From Maribacter vaceletii (lineage in GTDB: Bacteria > Bacteroidota > Bacteroidia > Flavobacteriales > Flavobacteriaceae), in NCBI RefSeq assembly GCF_003634105.1, contig NZ_RBIQ01000013.1:77946-141945 (forward strand): a stretch of 64,000 nt of DNA, in the 5' to 3' direction. The position numbers were made by a program, and so were the translations under genes. Below the pieces are notes generated by a model. That model searched no databases. It was not told the DNA's origin and saw only the letters and a list, made by a program, of their open reading frames with translations. Of this stretch, positions 34,715 to 45,629 are shown one piece after another (positions within the stretch are counted from its first letter, which is position 1; every line of letters starts with the position of its first letter).

Positions 34715-37700
34715 ATGGCTAGAATAAAAGATAATAACCCAATTAAAAGGTTCGATAAAATTTCCATCGGATTAGCATCTCCTGAAGCAATTTTAGGAGA
34801 GTCTAAAGGTGAAGTTTTAAAGCCTGAAACTATTAACTATAGAACTCACAAACCAGAGAGAGATGGTCTTTTCTGTGAGCGAATTTTTGGTCCTGTTAAG
34901 GATTATGAGTGTGCTTGTGGTAAATATAAAAGAATTCGTTACCGTGGTATTGTTTGTGACCGTTGTGGGGTAGAAGTAACAGAGAAAAAAGTACGTAGAG
35001 ATAGAGTAGGGCACATTAATTTAGTTGTTCCTGTAGCGCATATCTGGTATTTCCGTTCTTTACCTAATAAGATTGGATACCTTCTTGGATTACCATCTAA
35101 GAAACTAGATATGATTATCTATTACGAGCGTTACGTGGTTATACAACCAGGTATAGCTAAAGGTCCAGAAGGAGAAGAAGTTAAGAAAATGGATTTCTTA
35201 ACAGAAGAAGAGTATTTAAATATTGCTGAGGAATTACCGCAAGAAAATCAATATTTAGAAGATTCTGACCCAAATAAGTTTATTGCTAAAATGGGAGCGG
35301 AATGTCTTATAGATTTATTGGCTAGAATTGACTTAACGGAATTATCTTATGAGTTAAGACATAAAGCTAATACAGAGACTTCTAAGCAAAGAAAGACAGA
35401 AGCTTTAAAAAGACTTCAAGTTGTTGAAGCTTTAAGAGAATCTCAGGAAAATAGAGATAACAGACCAGAATGGATGATTATGAAAGTAATCCCTGTAATT
35501 CCACCAGAATTACGTCCATTAGTACCATTAGATGGCGGTCGTTTTGCAACATCAGATTTAAATGATTTATATAGAAGAGTTATTATCCGTAATAACCGTT
35601 TAAAGCGTTTAGTTGAAATTAAAGCTCCAGAAGTTATTCTTAGAAATGAGAAACGTATGCTTCAGGAATCTGTAGATTCTTTATTTGATAACACTCGTAA
35701 AGCATCCGCAGTAAAAACAGAATCTAACAGACCATTAAAATCTCTTTCAGATTCATTGAAAGGTAAGCAAGGTCGTTTCCGTCAAAACTTACTTGGTAAG
35801 CGTGTGGATTATTCTGCTCGTTCTGTAATTGTTGTAGGGCCAGAATTAAAATTATACGAATGTGGTCTTCCTAAAGATATGGCTGCGGAACTTTACAAGC
35901 CTTTTGTAATTCGTAAATTAATCGAAAGAGGAATTGTAAAAACAGTTAAATCTGCTAAGAAGATAATAGATAAAAAAGAACCTGTAGTTTGGGATATCTT
36001 GGAAAATGTTCTTAAAGGACATCCAGTATTACTTAACCGTGCTCCTACGTTGCACCGTTTAGGTATACAATCTTTTCAACCTAAATTAATTGAAGGTAAG
36101 GCGATACGTTTACACCCATTAGCATGTACGGCATTTAACGCCGATTTTGATGGGGATCAAATGGCAGTTCACTTACCATTAGGGCCAGAGGCTATTTTAG
36201 AAGCACAACTATTAATGTTGGCATCTCAAAATATCTTGAACCCAGCAAATGGTTCTCCTATTACAGTACCTTCTCAGGATATGGTATTAGGTCTATATTA
36301 TATGACAAAGGAAAGAAAGTCTACACCAGAGGTTCCTATTAAAGGAGAAGGGTTAACTTTCTATTCTTATGAAGAAGTAGAAATTGCTTTAAATGAAGGA
36401 ATGGTAAATCTTAATGCAGGAATTAAAGTTCGTGCTAAAGATTTTAATGAAGAAGGAGAATTAGTAAACAAAATTATACCAACAACGGTAGGTAGAGTAT
36501 TGTTTAATATGAGAGTTCCTGAACAAGCAGGATACATTAATGATGTATTAAATAAGAAATCATTAAGAGATATTATTGGTGGAATTTTAGCTGTTACGGA
36601 TGTTCCTACAACAGCAGATTTCTTAGATAGAATTAAGACTTTAGGATATGATTATGCCTTTAAAGGTGGATTATCTTTTAGTTTAGGTGATATTATTATT
36701 CCAAAAGAGAAACATGAAATGATTGCAGATGCTAATGGTCAAGTAGACGGCATTATGGCAAACTATAACATGGGTCTAATTACTAATAACGAACGTTATA
36801 ATCAGGTTATTGATGTTTGGACTTCTACCAATGCGCAGTTAACAGAGTTAGCAATGAAGCGTATTAGAGAGGATCAGCAAGGATTTAACTCGGTATATAT
36901 GATGCTTGATTCTGGTGCGAGGGGTTCTAAAGAGCAAATCCGTCAGTTAACAGGTATGCGTGGATTAATGGCGAAACCTAAAAAATCTACCGCAGGTGGT
37001 GGAGAGATTATTGAAAATCCGATTCTTTCTAACTTTAAGGAAGGTCTTTCCATTTTGGAATACTTTATCTCTACGCACGGTGCTCGTAAAGGTCTTGCCG
37101 ATACCGCTCTTAAAACGGCAGATGCCGGTTACTTAACACGTCGTTTAGTAGATGTTTCTCAAGATGTTATTATTAACATTGAAGATTGTGGAACATTAAG
37201 AGGTGTTGAAGTTCAGGCACTTAAAAAGAATGAAGAAGTTGTAGAAACTTTAGGTGCTAGAATTTTAGGTAGAGTTTCATTACATGATGTTTATAATCCT
37301 TTAACTGAGGAACAATTACTTACTGCTGGTCAGGAGATAATGGAATCCGATGCGAAGAAGATTAATGAGTCACCAATAGAAAAAGTAGAAGTACGTTCTG
37401 CTTTAACTTGTGAGGCAAAGAAAGGTATTTGTGCTAAATGTTATGGTAGAAACTTATCTACTAATAAGATGGTACAAAGAGGAGAAGCTGTTGGTGTTGT
37501 TGCAGCGCAATCTATTGGAGAACCAGGAACACAGTTAACATTGCGTACCTTCCACGTGGGTGGTATTGCAGGTAACATTTCTGAAGATAATAAGCTTATC
37601 GCTAAATTTGGCGGTGTTGCAGAGATAGAAGATTTAAGAACGGTAACTGGAGAAGATTCTGAAGGAAACCCGGCAACAATTGTAATATCTAGAACATCGG

Positions 37701-39010
37701 AAATTAAAATTGTAGAGCCTAAGTCTGGTATCATATTAAGTACAAATAACATACCTTATGGTTCTCAATTATTCATTGAGAATGGAGCTAAAATTGCTAA
37801 AGAAGATGTAGTTTGTTCTTGGGATCCATATAACGGTGTAATTGTTTCTGAATTTCCAGGTCAAATTTCTTATGAGAATATTGAGCAAGGGGTTACGTAT
37901 CAAGTTGAAATTGATGAGCAAACAGGATTCCAAGAAAAAGTTATTTCAGAATCTAGAAACAAGAAACTAATTCCAACATTATTAATTAAGAATGGTGATG
38001 AAGTATTGCGTTCTTATAACTTACCAGTAGGTTCTCACTTAATGGTAGATGATAATGATAAGATTAAAGAAGGACAAATTTTAGTTAAGATTCCTCGTAA
38101 ATCTGCTAAAGCAGGTGATATTACGGGTGGTCTTCCAAGAGTTACCGAGTTATTTGAAGCTCGTAACCCATCTAACCCAGCTGTTGTTTCTGAGATTGAT
38201 GGTGTGGTTTCTTTTGGTAAAATTAAAAGAGGTAACCGAGAGATAATTATAGAATCTAAATTAGGAGAAGTTAAGAAGTATTTAGTAAAACTTTCTAACC
38301 AAATCTTAGTTCAGGAAAATGATTATGTTAGAGCTGGTATGCCACTTTCTGATGGATCAATTACTCCAGAAGATATTTTAAAAATTAAAGGCCCATCTGC
38401 TGTGCAGCAGTACTTAGTTAACGAGGTACAGGAAGTATACCGTTTACAAGGAGTGAAAATTAATGATAAGCACTTTGAGGTTGTTGTAAGACAAATGATG
38501 CGTAAAGTACGTATTGTTGATCCAGGAGATACTATTTTCTTAGAAAACCAATTAATTCATAAGCAAGACTTTATTGTTGAGAATGATGAAATTTATGGAA
38601 AGAAAGTTGTTGTAGATGCTGGAGAGTCTGACACAATAAAGCCAGGCCAAATTATTACAGCTAGAGAGCTTAGAGATGAAAACTCTATTTTAAGAAGAGC
38701 AGATAAAAATTTAGTTGAAGCTAGAGACGCTGTAGCTGCTACAGCAACTCCAATACTTCAAGGTATTACACGTGCATCTTTACAGACTAAATCATTTATA
38801 TCTGCTGCTTCCTTCCAGGAAACAACTAAAGTGTTAAATGAAGCTGCTGTAAGTGGTAAAGTAGATACTTTAGAAGGATTAAAAGAGAATGTAATTGTAG
38901 GTCATAAAATACCTGCAGGAACTGGAATGCGAGATTATGATAATATTATTGTTGGCTCTAAAGAAGAGTATGATGAAATTATGGCTCGTAAAGAAGCTTT
39001 AAAGTTTTAA
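34715..39010 (+). CDS. rpoC: DNA-directed RNA polymerase subunit beta'
   Basis: 1431 residues. The catalytic NADFDGD, whose three Asp residues hold Mg2+, lies at about 476-482 within [19 protein letters not shown]. The N-terminal zinc ribbon ([20 protein letters not shown]) and the second zinc site ([15 protein letters not shown]) are present, as are the bridge/trigger regions ([17 protein letters not shown]). It is slightly longer than the E. coli subunit, as is common in Bacteroidetes. A perfect 13-bp terminator follows. Confidence 0.99.
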   Translation: MARIKDNNPIKRFDKISIGLASPEAILGESKGEVLKPETINYRTHKPERDGLFCERIFGPVKDYECACGKYKRIRYRGIVCDRCGVEVTEKKVRRDRVGHINLVVPVAHIWYFRSLPNKIGYLLGLPSKKLDMIIYYERYVVIQPGIAKGPEGEEVKKMDFLTEEEYLNIAEELPQENQYLEDSDPNKFIAKMGAECLIDLLARIDLTELSYELRHKANTETSKQRKTEALKRLQVVEALRESQENRDNRPEWMIMKVIPVIPPELRPLVPLDGGRFATSDLNDLYRRVIIRNNRLKRLVEIKAPEVILRNEKRMLQESVDSLFDNTRKASAVKTESNRPLKSLSDSLKGKQGRFRQNLLGKRVDYSARSVIVVGPELKLYECGLPKDMAAELYKPFVIRKLIERGIVKTVKSAKKIIDKKEPVVWDILENVLKGHPVLLNRAPTLHRLGIQSFQPKLIEGKAIRLHPLACTAFNADFDGDQMAVHLPLGPEAILEAQLLMLASQNILNPANGSPITVPSQDMVLGLYYMTKERKSTPEVPIKGEGLTFYSYEEVEIALNEGMVNLNAGIKVRAKDFNEEGELVNKIIPTTVGRVLFNMRVPEQAGYINDVLNKKSLRDIIGGILAVTDVPTTADFLDRIKTLGYDYAFKGGLSFSLGDIIIPKEKHEMIADANGQVDGIMANYNMGLITNNERYNQVIDVWTSTNAQLTELAMKRIREDQQGFNSVYMMLDSGARGSKEQIRQLTGMRGLMAKPKKSTAGGGEIIENPILSNFKEGLSILEYFISTHGARKGLADTALKTADAGYLTRRLVDVSQDVIINIEDCGTLRGVEVQALKKNEEVVETLGARILGRVSLHDVYNPLTEEQLLTAGQEIMESDAKKINESPIEKVEVRSALTCEAKKGICAKCYGRNLSTNKMVQRGEAVGVVAAQSIGEPGTQLTLRTFHVGGIAGNISEDNKLIAKFGGVAEIEDLRTVTGEDSEGNPATIVISRTSEIKIVEPKSGIILSTNNIPYGSQLFIENGAKIAKEDVVCSWDPYNGVIVSEFPGQISYENIEQGVTYQVEIDEQTGFQEKVISESRNKKLIPTLLIKNGDEVLRSYNLPVGSHLMVDDNDKIKEGQILVKIPRKSAKAGDITGGLPRVTELFEARNPSNPAVVSEIDGVVSFGKIKRGNREIIIESKLGEVKKYLVKLSNQILVQENDYVRAGMPLSDGSITPEDILKIKGPSAVQQYLVNEVQEVYRLQGVKINDKHFEVVVRQMMRKVRIVDPGDTIFLENQLIHKQDFIVENDEIYGKKVVVDAGESDTIKPGQIITARELRDENSILRRADKNLVEARDAVAATATPILQGITRASLQTKSFISAASFQETTKVLNEAAVSGKVDTLEGLKENVIVGHKIPAGTGMRDYDNIIVGSKEEYDEIMARKEALKF

Positions 39011-39015
39011 ATTAT

Positions 39016-39052
39016 AATAACCCTCGATGAAAATCGAGGGTTATTTTTTTAT
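39016..39052 (+). terminator. rpoC terminator
   Basis: AATAACCCTCGAT (39016-39028) and ATCGAGGGTTATT (39033-39045) form a perfect 13-bp stem with loop GAAA, then a T-run. It ends the long tuf-to-rpoC block. Confidence 0.92.
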
Positions 39053-39118
39053 ACCTACTTTCTATACTAATTTTACATTAGTAAAGTTTTATAAGAGTAT
39101 TAAAAATTGAATAATATT

Positions 39119-39430
39119 ATGAGTGATGAATCTAAAAAACAACAACAAATAAATATAGAATTAGATGAAAAAACTGCCGAAGGAACATATTCCAATCTTG
39201 CGGTAATTAATCATTCTGTCTCTGAGTTTGTTGTAGATTTTATAAGTATGATGCCTGGTGCTCCAAAAGCCAAGGTAAAGAGTAGAATTGTTTTAACACC
39301 ACAACATGCTAAAAAATTCTTAAGAGCTTTAAGTGATAATGTAGATCGTTTTGAAAAAGCTCATGGAACTATAAAAGATTATGAGCAGCCACCTATTCCA
39401 ATGAATTTTGGGCCAACTGGTGAAGCATAA
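39119..39430 (+). CDS. DUF3467 family protein
   Basis: 103 residues from ATG 39119 (MSDESKKQQQINIELDE); a TTG at 39107 would add four residues and is less likely. The core AEGTYSNLAVINHSVSEFVVDF and LTPQHAKKFLRAL are the DUF3467 pattern, conserved next to rpoC in many Bacteroidetes. Function unknown; cytoplasmic. It ends in a bidirectional terminator shared with prfC. Confidence 0.9.
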   Translation: MSDESKKQQQINIELDEKTAEGTYSNLAVINHSVSEFVVDFISMMPGAPKAKVKSRIVLTPQHAKKFLRALSDNVDRFEKAHGTIKDYEQPPIPMNFGPTGEA

Positions 39431-39468
39431 AAAAAGCGATGAAATTTAATTTCATCGCTTTTTTTTAT
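39431..39468. terminator. Bidirectional terminator between the DUF3467 gene and prfC
   Basis: AAAAAGCGATGAAAT (39431-39445) and ATTTCATCGCTTTTT (39449-39463) make a perfect 15-bp stem with loop TTA and T-runs on both strands. Confidence 0.9.
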
Positions 39469-39482
39469 TATAGAAAATTCTG

Positions 39483-41075
39483 CTAATCAAATTCAGAAGT
39501 AAAATGTAATTTTACATTAGAATATTTCTGTTGTGTCATTTGTAAAGAGAAACTAGAGTCTGCTAAGAAAACTAGTTGCCCTTTTTTATCTTTTGCTAAG
39601 AACTTCTGTTTAACACGAATGAACTCTTTGAATTCATCTGTCTTATTGTTAGATTGGTCTACCCAACAAGCTTTATGTACTGGGAAGTTTTCATAGCTGC
39701 ATTTTGCACCGTATTCATGCTCTAGTCTATATTGAATCACTTCAAACTGTAAAGCTCCAACAGTACCTATAACTTTTCTGCCATTTAATTCTAAAGTAAA
39801 AAGTTGTGCTACACCTTCATCCATTAGTTGGTCAATCCCTTTATAAAGTTGCTTAGATTTTAATGGATCTGCATTGTTAATATATCTAAAATGTTCTGGA
39901 GAAAAACTTGGAATGCCTTTATAGTTTAATTGTTCTCCTTCTGTTAATGTATCCCCAATTTTAAAATTTCCAGTGTCATGTAAACCTACAATGTCCCCAG
40001 GATAGGAGATGTCTACAATTTCTTTCTTTTCAGCAAAAAAAGCATTAGGACTTGAAAATTTTAACTTTTTACCTTGACGAACATGTAAGTAGGGTTTATT
40101 TCTTTCAAAAGTACCAGAAACAATTTTAACAAAAGCTAATCTGTCTCTATGTTTAGGGTCCATATTAGCATGTATTTTAAATACAAATCCGGAAAGTTCT
40201 TTTTCATTTGAATCTACAAGGCGTTCTTCTGCTAATTTAGGTCTAGGAGGTGGGGCAATATTTATAAAACAATCTAATAATTCACGTACACCAAAGTTAT
40301 TTAGGGCTGATCCAAAAAACACAGGTTGTTGTTCTGCTTTTAAATAAGCTTCTTTATTAAATTCTGGGTAAACTCCATTTACTAATTCTAAATCATCTCG
40401 TAATGTGTCTGCTGCTTTTTCTCCAATTAATGTTGTGAGTTCAGGGCTTTGTAAATCATCTATAGCAATAGTATCTTCAATATTCTTTTTACTATCCCCA
40501 CTAAATAGGTTTACATTTTTTTCATAGATATTGTATATTCCTTTAAAATCATATCCCATACCTATAGGAAAACTTAAAGGAGTAACTTTTAGTCCAAGTT
40601 TTTGTTCTAAATCATCTAATAAATCAAAAGCATCTTTACCTTCTCTATCTAATTTGTTAATAAAAACAAGCATAGGAATGTTTCGCATTCTACAGACTTC
40701 AACAAGCTTCACAGTTTGTTCTTCAACACCTTTTGCAACATCAATAACGACAATGACACTATCAACAGCTGTAAGAGTTCTAAAAGTATCCTCAGCAAAA
40801 TCTTTGTGACCAGGAGTATCTAAAATATTAATCTTTTTGTCATTGTATATAAAGGCTAAGACAGATGTGGCAACAGAAATTCCTCTTTGCCTTTCTATTT
40901 CCATAAAATCACTTGTAGCAGTTTTTTTTATTTTGTTGTTTTTTACTGCTCCTGCTTCTTGTATGGCCCCGCCAAATAATAATAACTTTTCTGTTAAAGT
41001 GGTTTTTCCTGCATCTGGGTGAGATATTATACCAAATGTTCTCCTTCGTTGAATTTCTGTCTTAAAGTCCATCAT
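39483..41075 (-). CDS. prfC: Peptide chain release factor RF3
   Basis: 530 residues, the normal RF3 length. It is a GTPase that recycles RF1/RF2. Motifs: SHPDAGKTTLTEKLLLFGG, DTPGHKDFAEDTFR, FINKLDREGKD, and a late VGALQFEVIQYRLEHEYGA. The start is MMDFKTEIQRR; the second ATG could equally be used. A TATTTTTG on the minus strand (41088-41095) just upstream may be its -7 element. Confidence 0.96.
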   Translation of the reverse strand: MMDFKTEIQRRRTFGIISHPDAGKTTLTEKLLLFGGAIQEAGAVKNNKIKKTATSDFMEIERQRGISVATSVLAFIYNDKKINILDTPGHKDFAEDTFRTLTAVDSVIVVIDVAKGVEEQTVKLVEVCRMRNIPMLVFINKLDREGKDAFDLLDDLEQKLGLKVTPLSFPIGMGYDFKGIYNIYEKNVNLFSGDSKKNIEDTIAIDDLQSPELTTLIGEKAADTLRDDLELVNGVYPEFNKEAYLKAEQQPVFFGSALNNFGVRELLDCFINIAPPPRPKLAEERLVDSNEKELSGFVFKIHANMDPKHRDRLAFVKIVSGTFERNKPYLHVRQGKKLKFSSPNAFFAEKKEIVDISYPGDIVGLHDTGNFKIGDTLTEGEQLNYKGIPSFSPEHFRYINNADPLKSKQLYKGIDQLMDEGVAQLFTLELNGRKVIGTVGALQFEVIQYRLEHEYGAKCSYENFPVHKACWVDQSNNKTDEFKEFIRVKQKFLAKDKKGQLVFLADSSFSLQMTQQKYSNVKLHFTSEFD

Positions 41076-41087
41076 CTAAATTTGGCA

Positions 41088-41095
41088 CAAAAATA
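41088..41095 (-). promoter_or_regulatory. Candidate -7 element of prfC
   Basis: On the minus strand TATTTTTG fits TAnnTTTG, 12 bases before the prfC ATG. No TTG lies at a matching -33 distance. Confidence 0.4.
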
Positions 41096-41449
41096 AGGTA
41101 AAATATAAGATTATTTAGCTAGGATTTTAGTAATATTAACAGGAGTGTTTTAGAATAGGATAAATTCAAATATCGATTAACGGTATATTTTATCGATAAA
41201 ATGCATGCTTGTGATTATTCAAAAAAAACCAATTTTATCGGTGTATTGTTAAGAGACTGTATATGATTAACATTTTAACGAGGATATTAGTTTTTTAAAG
41301 ATTTTACACAATTTATAGAAAGAAAAGAATTTGATGAAAAGATTTTTACATTTATCTTGCGTTATTATATTTAATGCTCCCAGCATCTTACTATTTATAA
41401 ATTTTCTTACTAGCCATGGTGATAAGTAAAACTAAAATTACTACCACTT
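41096..41449. other. Divergent intergenic region between prfC and the surface-protein cluster
   Basis: About 350 bases without a plausible gene. It holds a perfect 16-base palindrome ATTTTATCGATAAAAT (41187-41202), flanked by ATCGATT (41173-41179) and TTTTATCGGT nearby, and a TTACACAA (41304-41311). A 12-base part of the palindrome recurs upstream of the last gene (59729-59740) and TTACACAA recurs upstream of two further surface genes. I see no RNA gene here. Confidence 0.6.
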
Positions 41450-44400
41450 ATGGAACTTTTTACTGCTTATATTTTTAAGAAAAGTATAATATCTAAATTA
41501 GGTTTATGTTTGTTTTTAATAACATCTTCATCTTTTGCTATAGATGATGGTGACGTTAAAACTGAAAATAAACTTTTTCTAAATTTATTATTTAATAGTG
41601 ATTTAGATTTAGATAATGATGGTATTTTAAATAGTGTAGAAGATGGTAATGCGGATGGTGATGATAACTATTTAACAAACCCCACAGATTCAGACGATGA
41701 CGGGATTCCTAATTATATGGACATAGATTCAGATAATGATGGTATTCTGGATAATGTAGAGGGACAAAAATCATCTAGTTATGTTGCACCTTCTGGGTTC
41801 GATTCTAACAATAATGGTCTAGATGATGCTTATGAAGGTTCTTTTGGTTTTGGAATTAATCCTTATGATACAGATAATGGAGGGATTCCAGATTATTTAG
41901 ATATAGATTCTGATATAGATGGTATAAGGGATAATTTTGAAGCTCAAGAATTTACGGATTATGTTGCACCTTCTGGATTAGATGCAAATGATAATGGATT
42001 AGATGATGCTTATGAAGGCTCCTATGGTTTTGGAATTAATCCAATTAATTGTGATGATGATGAATTTCCAAATTTTAGAGATTTTGATTCAGATAATGAT
42101 GGAATTAAGGATAAAGTGGAAGCACAAAATTCAGAGGACTATATTGCACCTACAGGAGATGCAAATAATAATGACATAGATGATTCTTATGAATTAGGAT
42201 TAAATCCAATAGATACAGATGGAGATAATATTCTAGATTATGTAGATATAGATAGTGATAATGATGGTATTTTGGATAATGTTGAAAGTCAATTGTATAC
42301 AAGTTATATAGCTCCTTCCGGTGTAGATGCTAATAATAATGGTTTAGATGATATTTACGGAGGAGATGGTATTGACCCTATAAATTCAGATAATGATACT
42401 AAACCAGATTTTAGAGACATTGATTCGGATAATGATGGTATTCCAGATAATATTGAAGCTCAAACTACAATAGGTTACATTGAACCATCTGGCTTAGATT
42501 CTGATTTTGATGGTTTAGATAATGCCTACGAAGGAGTCAATGATGAAGGTATTGTTGTTGTAAATACAGATGGTGAAGATGCTCCAGATTATTTAGATTT
42601 AGATAGCGATAATGATAGTGTTTCAGATAATAATGAAGGGAACGATTTTAATTTTGATGGAGTTCCGGATCAGACATATACAGGAGTAGATACCGATGGC
42701 GATGGTCTAGATGATGGTTATGAAGGCAGTGATGTAAATGATGGTTTCGATGTAAATGATGAGATTAATGATCCAGCAAATGATTTACCAGATACCGATG
42801 GAACAGAGGATGTAAACTATAGAGATTTAGATGATGATGGAGACGGAATAAACACTCCGGATGAAGATGCAGATGGTGATGGCGATCCAACCAATGATGA
42901 TACAGATGGCGATGGTACTCCAGATTATTTAGACCCAACAGATAATAGTCCAGATACAGATGGCGATGGTGTTCCAGATGTTGTTGATTTAGACGATGAT
43001 AATGATGGAATCTTAGATAGTGTTGAGGATCCAAATTTAGATGGCGATGATGACCCATCAACGGATGCATTGGATACGGATGAAGATGGTATTCCAAACT
43101 ATTTAGATATAGATGCAGATAATGATGGTATTCCAGATAATGTAGAAGTACAAACTACGGATGGCTATATTGCACCAAATGATGATGACGCAGCAACTTA
43201 TACAGATAATCAAGGATTAAATAGTGCCTATCCAGATGGATTAACACCAGTTAATACAGATGGTGAAGATGCTCCAGATTATTTAGATTTAGATAGTGAT
43301 AATGATAGTGTTCCAGATAATAATGAAGGGAACGATTTTAATTTTGATGGAGTTCCGGATCAGACATATACAGGAGTAGATACCGATGGCGATGGTCTAG
43401 ATGATGGTTATGAAGGCAGTGATGTAAATGATGGTTTCGATGTAAATGATGAGATTAATGATCCAGCAAATGATTTACCAGATACCGATGGAACAGAGGA
43501 TGTAAATTATAGAGATTTAGATGATGATGGCGATGGAATAAATACTCCTGATGAAGATGCAGATGGCGATGGCGATCCAACCAATGATGATACAGATGGC
43601 GATGGTACTCCAGATTATTTAGACCCAACAGATAATAGTCCAGATACGGATGGCGATGGTGTTCCAGATGTTGTTGATTTAGACGATGATAATGATGGAA
43701 TCTTAGATAGTGTTGAGGATCCAAATTTAGATGGCGATGATGACCCATCAACGGATGCGTTGGATACGGATGAAGATGGTATTCCAAACTATTTAGATAT
43801 AGATGCAGATAATGATGGTTTACCAGATAATATAGAAGCCCAAACTACCGATGGTTATATAGCACCAAATGATGACGACGCAGCAACATATACAGATAAT
43901 CAAGGATTAAACAGTGCCTATCCAGATGGCTTAACACCAGTTAATACAGATGGTGAAGATGCTCCAGATTATTTAGATTTAGATAGTGATAATGATAGTG
44001 TTCCGGATAATAATGAAGGGAACGATTTTAATTTTGATGGAGTTCCGGATCAGACATATACAGGAGTAGATACAGATGGCGATGGATTAGATGATGGTTA
44101 TGAAGGCAGTGATGTAAATGATGGTTTCGATGTAAATGATGAGATTAATGATCCAGCAAATGACTTACCAGATACCGATGGAACAGAGGATGTAAATTAT
44201 AGAGATTTAGATGACGATGGTGATGGTATAAATACACCAGATGAAGATGCAGATGGTGATGGTGACCCAACCAATGATGATACAGATAATGATGGTACAC
44301 CAGATTATTTAGATCCAATAGATGATACACCAGAAATATTTGAAATAGAAATAAATCAAATAGTATCTCCAAACTCTGATGGTAAAAATGACTTTTTGTT

Positions 44401-44650
44401 TATTCGTGGCGTTGAGAATGCATTAAATAATTCTTTAAAGATATTTAACCGTTGGGGTGTTGCTGTATATGAAGGAGAAGAATATAACAATCAAAATAAT
44501 GTTTTTGACGGAAGGTCTAAGGGTAGGTCAACTGTAAGTGGAGGAGAATACTTACCAGCTGGGGTATATTTTTATATATTTGAATACCAGAATCAAAACG
44601 ATAGTCTTAAACAAGTAACCAATAGTGGTTATATTTATGTAAGTAAGTAA
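41450..44650 (+). CDS. Secreted thrombospondin type 3 repeat protein with T9SS type B sorting domain
   Basis: 1066 residues. A signal peptide (ends near SSSFA) is followed by about 900 residues of acidic DxDxDG calcium-binding repeats of the thrombospondin type 3 kind ([20 protein letters not shown]). From about residue 372 a 230-residue block is repeated in tandem: two full copies and a third partial one. The C-terminal 100 residues ([39 protein letters not shown]) are the gliding-motility-type CHU_C domain that directs secretion by the type IX system. It should be an extended, Ca2+-stiffened surface or released protein. The next two genes encode likely export and anchoring partners. Confidence 0.93.
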   Translation: MELFTAYIFKKSIISKLGLCLFLITSSSFAIDDGDVKTENKLFLNLLFNSDLDLDNDGILNSVEDGNADGDDNYLTNPTDSDDDGIPNYMDIDSDNDGILDNVEGQKSSSYVAPSGFDSNNNGLDDAYEGSFGFGINPYDTDNGGIPDYLDIDSDIDGIRDNFEAQEFTDYVAPSGLDANDNGLDDAYEGSYGFGINPINCDDDEFPNFRDFDSDNDGIKDKVEAQNSEDYIAPTGDANNNDIDDSYELGLNPIDTDGDNILDYVDIDSDNDGILDNVESQLYTSYIAPSGVDANNNGLDDIYGGDGIDPINSDNDTKPDFRDIDSDNDGIPDNIEAQTTIGYIEPSGLDSDFDGLDNAYEGVNDEGIVVVNTDGEDAPDYLDLDSDNDSVSDNNEGNDFNFDGVPDQTYTGVDTDGDGLDDGYEGSDVNDGFDVNDEINDPANDLPDTDGTEDVNYRDLDDDGDGINTPDEDADGDGDPTNDDTDGDGTPDYLDPTDNSPDTDGDGVPDVVDLDDDNDGILDSVEDPNLDGDDDPSTDALDTDEDGIPNYLDIDADNDGIPDNVEVQTTDGYIAPNDDDAATYTDNQGLNSAYPDGLTPVNTDGEDAPDYLDLDSDNDSVPDNNEGNDFNFDGVPDQTYTGVDTDGDGLDDGYEGSDVNDGFDVNDEINDPANDLPDTDGTEDVNYRDLDDDGDGINTPDEDADGDGDPTNDDTDGDGTPDYLDPTDNSPDTDGDGVPDVVDLDDDNDGILDSVEDPNLDGDDDPSTDALDTDEDGIPNYLDIDADNDGLPDNIEAQTTDGYIAPNDDDAATYTDNQGLNSAYPDGLTPVNTDGEDAPDYLDLDSDNDSVPDNNEGNDFNFDGVPDQTYTGVDTDGDGLDDGYEGSDVNDGFDVNDEINDPANDLPDTDGTEDVNYRDLDDDGDGINTPDEDADGDGDPTNDDTDNDGTPDYLDPIDDTPEIFEIEINQIVSPNSDGKNDFLFIRGVENALNNSLKIFNRWGVAVYEGEEYNNQNNVFDGRSKGRSTVSGGEYLPAGVYFYIFEYQNQNDSLKQVTNSGYIYVSK
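42563..44310 (+). repeat. 690-bp tandem repeat within the TSP3 gene
   Basis: The sequence starting AATACAGATGGTGAAGATGC recurs at 42563, 43253 and 43943, an exact 690-base (230-codon) period. Copies 1 and 2 are full; copy 3 diverges near 44310. They differ at scattered, mostly silent sites, indicating recent duplication or gene conversion. Confidence 0.92.
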
Positions 44651-44665
44651 TCAATTATAAAACAC

Positions 44666-45619
44666 ATGATTATTAAAAAAAGATTTTTAGCATTAATACT
44701 TTTAGGTTTCGTTTTCTTAGAAAACGCTCAAGCACAACAAGATGCCCAGTATACGCAATATATGTTTAATACTATGAGTGTTAATCCTGCTTATGCAGGC
44801 TCTAGAGGGCAATTAAGTGTTGCTGCCTTATATAGAGCACAATGGGTAGGTTTAGATGGGGCACCAAAGTCACAAACTCTTAATGTGCATTCTCCTATAA
44901 GAAATAGTAAATTGGGGTACGGTTTTTCTATTGTTAATGATGAAATAGGGGATGGGGTAGTACAAGAGACGTATTTTGATGCAGTTTTATCCTATACAAT
45001 AGATGTTTCCTTGGAAGGGAAATTATCTTTTGGAATTAAAGCAGGTGGTAATATGCTTAATTTAGACTTTAATGGTCTTCGTAATTTTGATGTTGAACCA
45101 GTAAATGCAGATAATATAGAAAATAGATTTTCGCCAAACTTTGGTTTAGGTATTTATTACCATACAGATAGGTTTTATGCAGGTTTATCTGCACCAAATT
45201 TATTACAAACAGATCATTTTGATAACTCTAAACAAGACGCAAACTCGGTACAGTTTTTATCTCAAGAAAGAATAAATTTTTACTTTATTACGGGTTATGT
45301 TTTTGATTTAAATGGTGACTTTAAATTTAAACCAGCCTTATTAACTAAAATAGTAGGAGGAGCACCGTTACAGGTAGATTTTTCTGCTAATTTTATGTAT
45401 AACGATCGTTTTACTTTTGGCGCAGCTTATAGATGGGATGCAGCTTTAAGTGGTATGGTAGGTTTTCAAATATCAGACCAATTTATGTTAGGCCTTGCTT
45501 ATGATAGAGAAACTACAGATTTAGGAGGAACACAATTTAATGATGGTTCTTTTGAAGTTTTCTTACGTTATGAGTTAGTTAAATCATTTAGAAGATTAGT
45601 TTCACCTAGATTCTTTTAA
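44666..45619 (+). CDS. PorP/SprF family type IX secretion membrane protein
   Basis: 317 residues with a signal peptide (cleavage near ENAQAQ). The mature start QDAQYTQYMFNTMSVNPAYAGSR is the hallmark of the PorP/SprF family, whose members are outer-membrane beta barrels. In Flavobacterium johnsoniae SprF is needed for secretion of the adhesin SprB, which has a type B sorting domain. Here it directly follows (15 bases) a gene for a type B substrate, so I infer that it serves that protein. Confidence 0.93.
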   Translation: MIIKKRFLALILLGFVFLENAQAQQDAQYTQYMFNTMSVNPAYAGSRGQLSVAALYRAQWVGLDGAPKSQTLNVHSPIRNSKLGYGFSIVNDEIGDGVVQETYFDAVLSYTIDVSLEGKLSFGIKAGGNMLNLDFNGLRNFDVEPVNADNIENRFSPNFGLGIYYHTDRFYAGLSAPNLLQTDHFDNSKQDANSVQFLSQERINFYFITGYVFDLNGDFKFKPALLTKIVGGAPLQVDFSANFMYNDRFTFGAAYRWDAALSGMVGFQISDQFMLGLAYDRETTDLGGTQFNDGSFEVFLRYELVKSFRRLVSPRFF

Positions 45620-45629
45620 TTTATAAAAA

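Noticed and set aside
42563..44310. CRISPR-like array
   Set aside because: The repeats are 690 bases long, in frame and coding, with no short repeat-spacer pattern.
42765..44372. Three His/Leu-rich minus-strand frames in the TSP3 gene
   Set aside because: They are exact antisense images of the 690-base repeats (GAT codons read as ATC/CAT) and carry no recognisable protein features.
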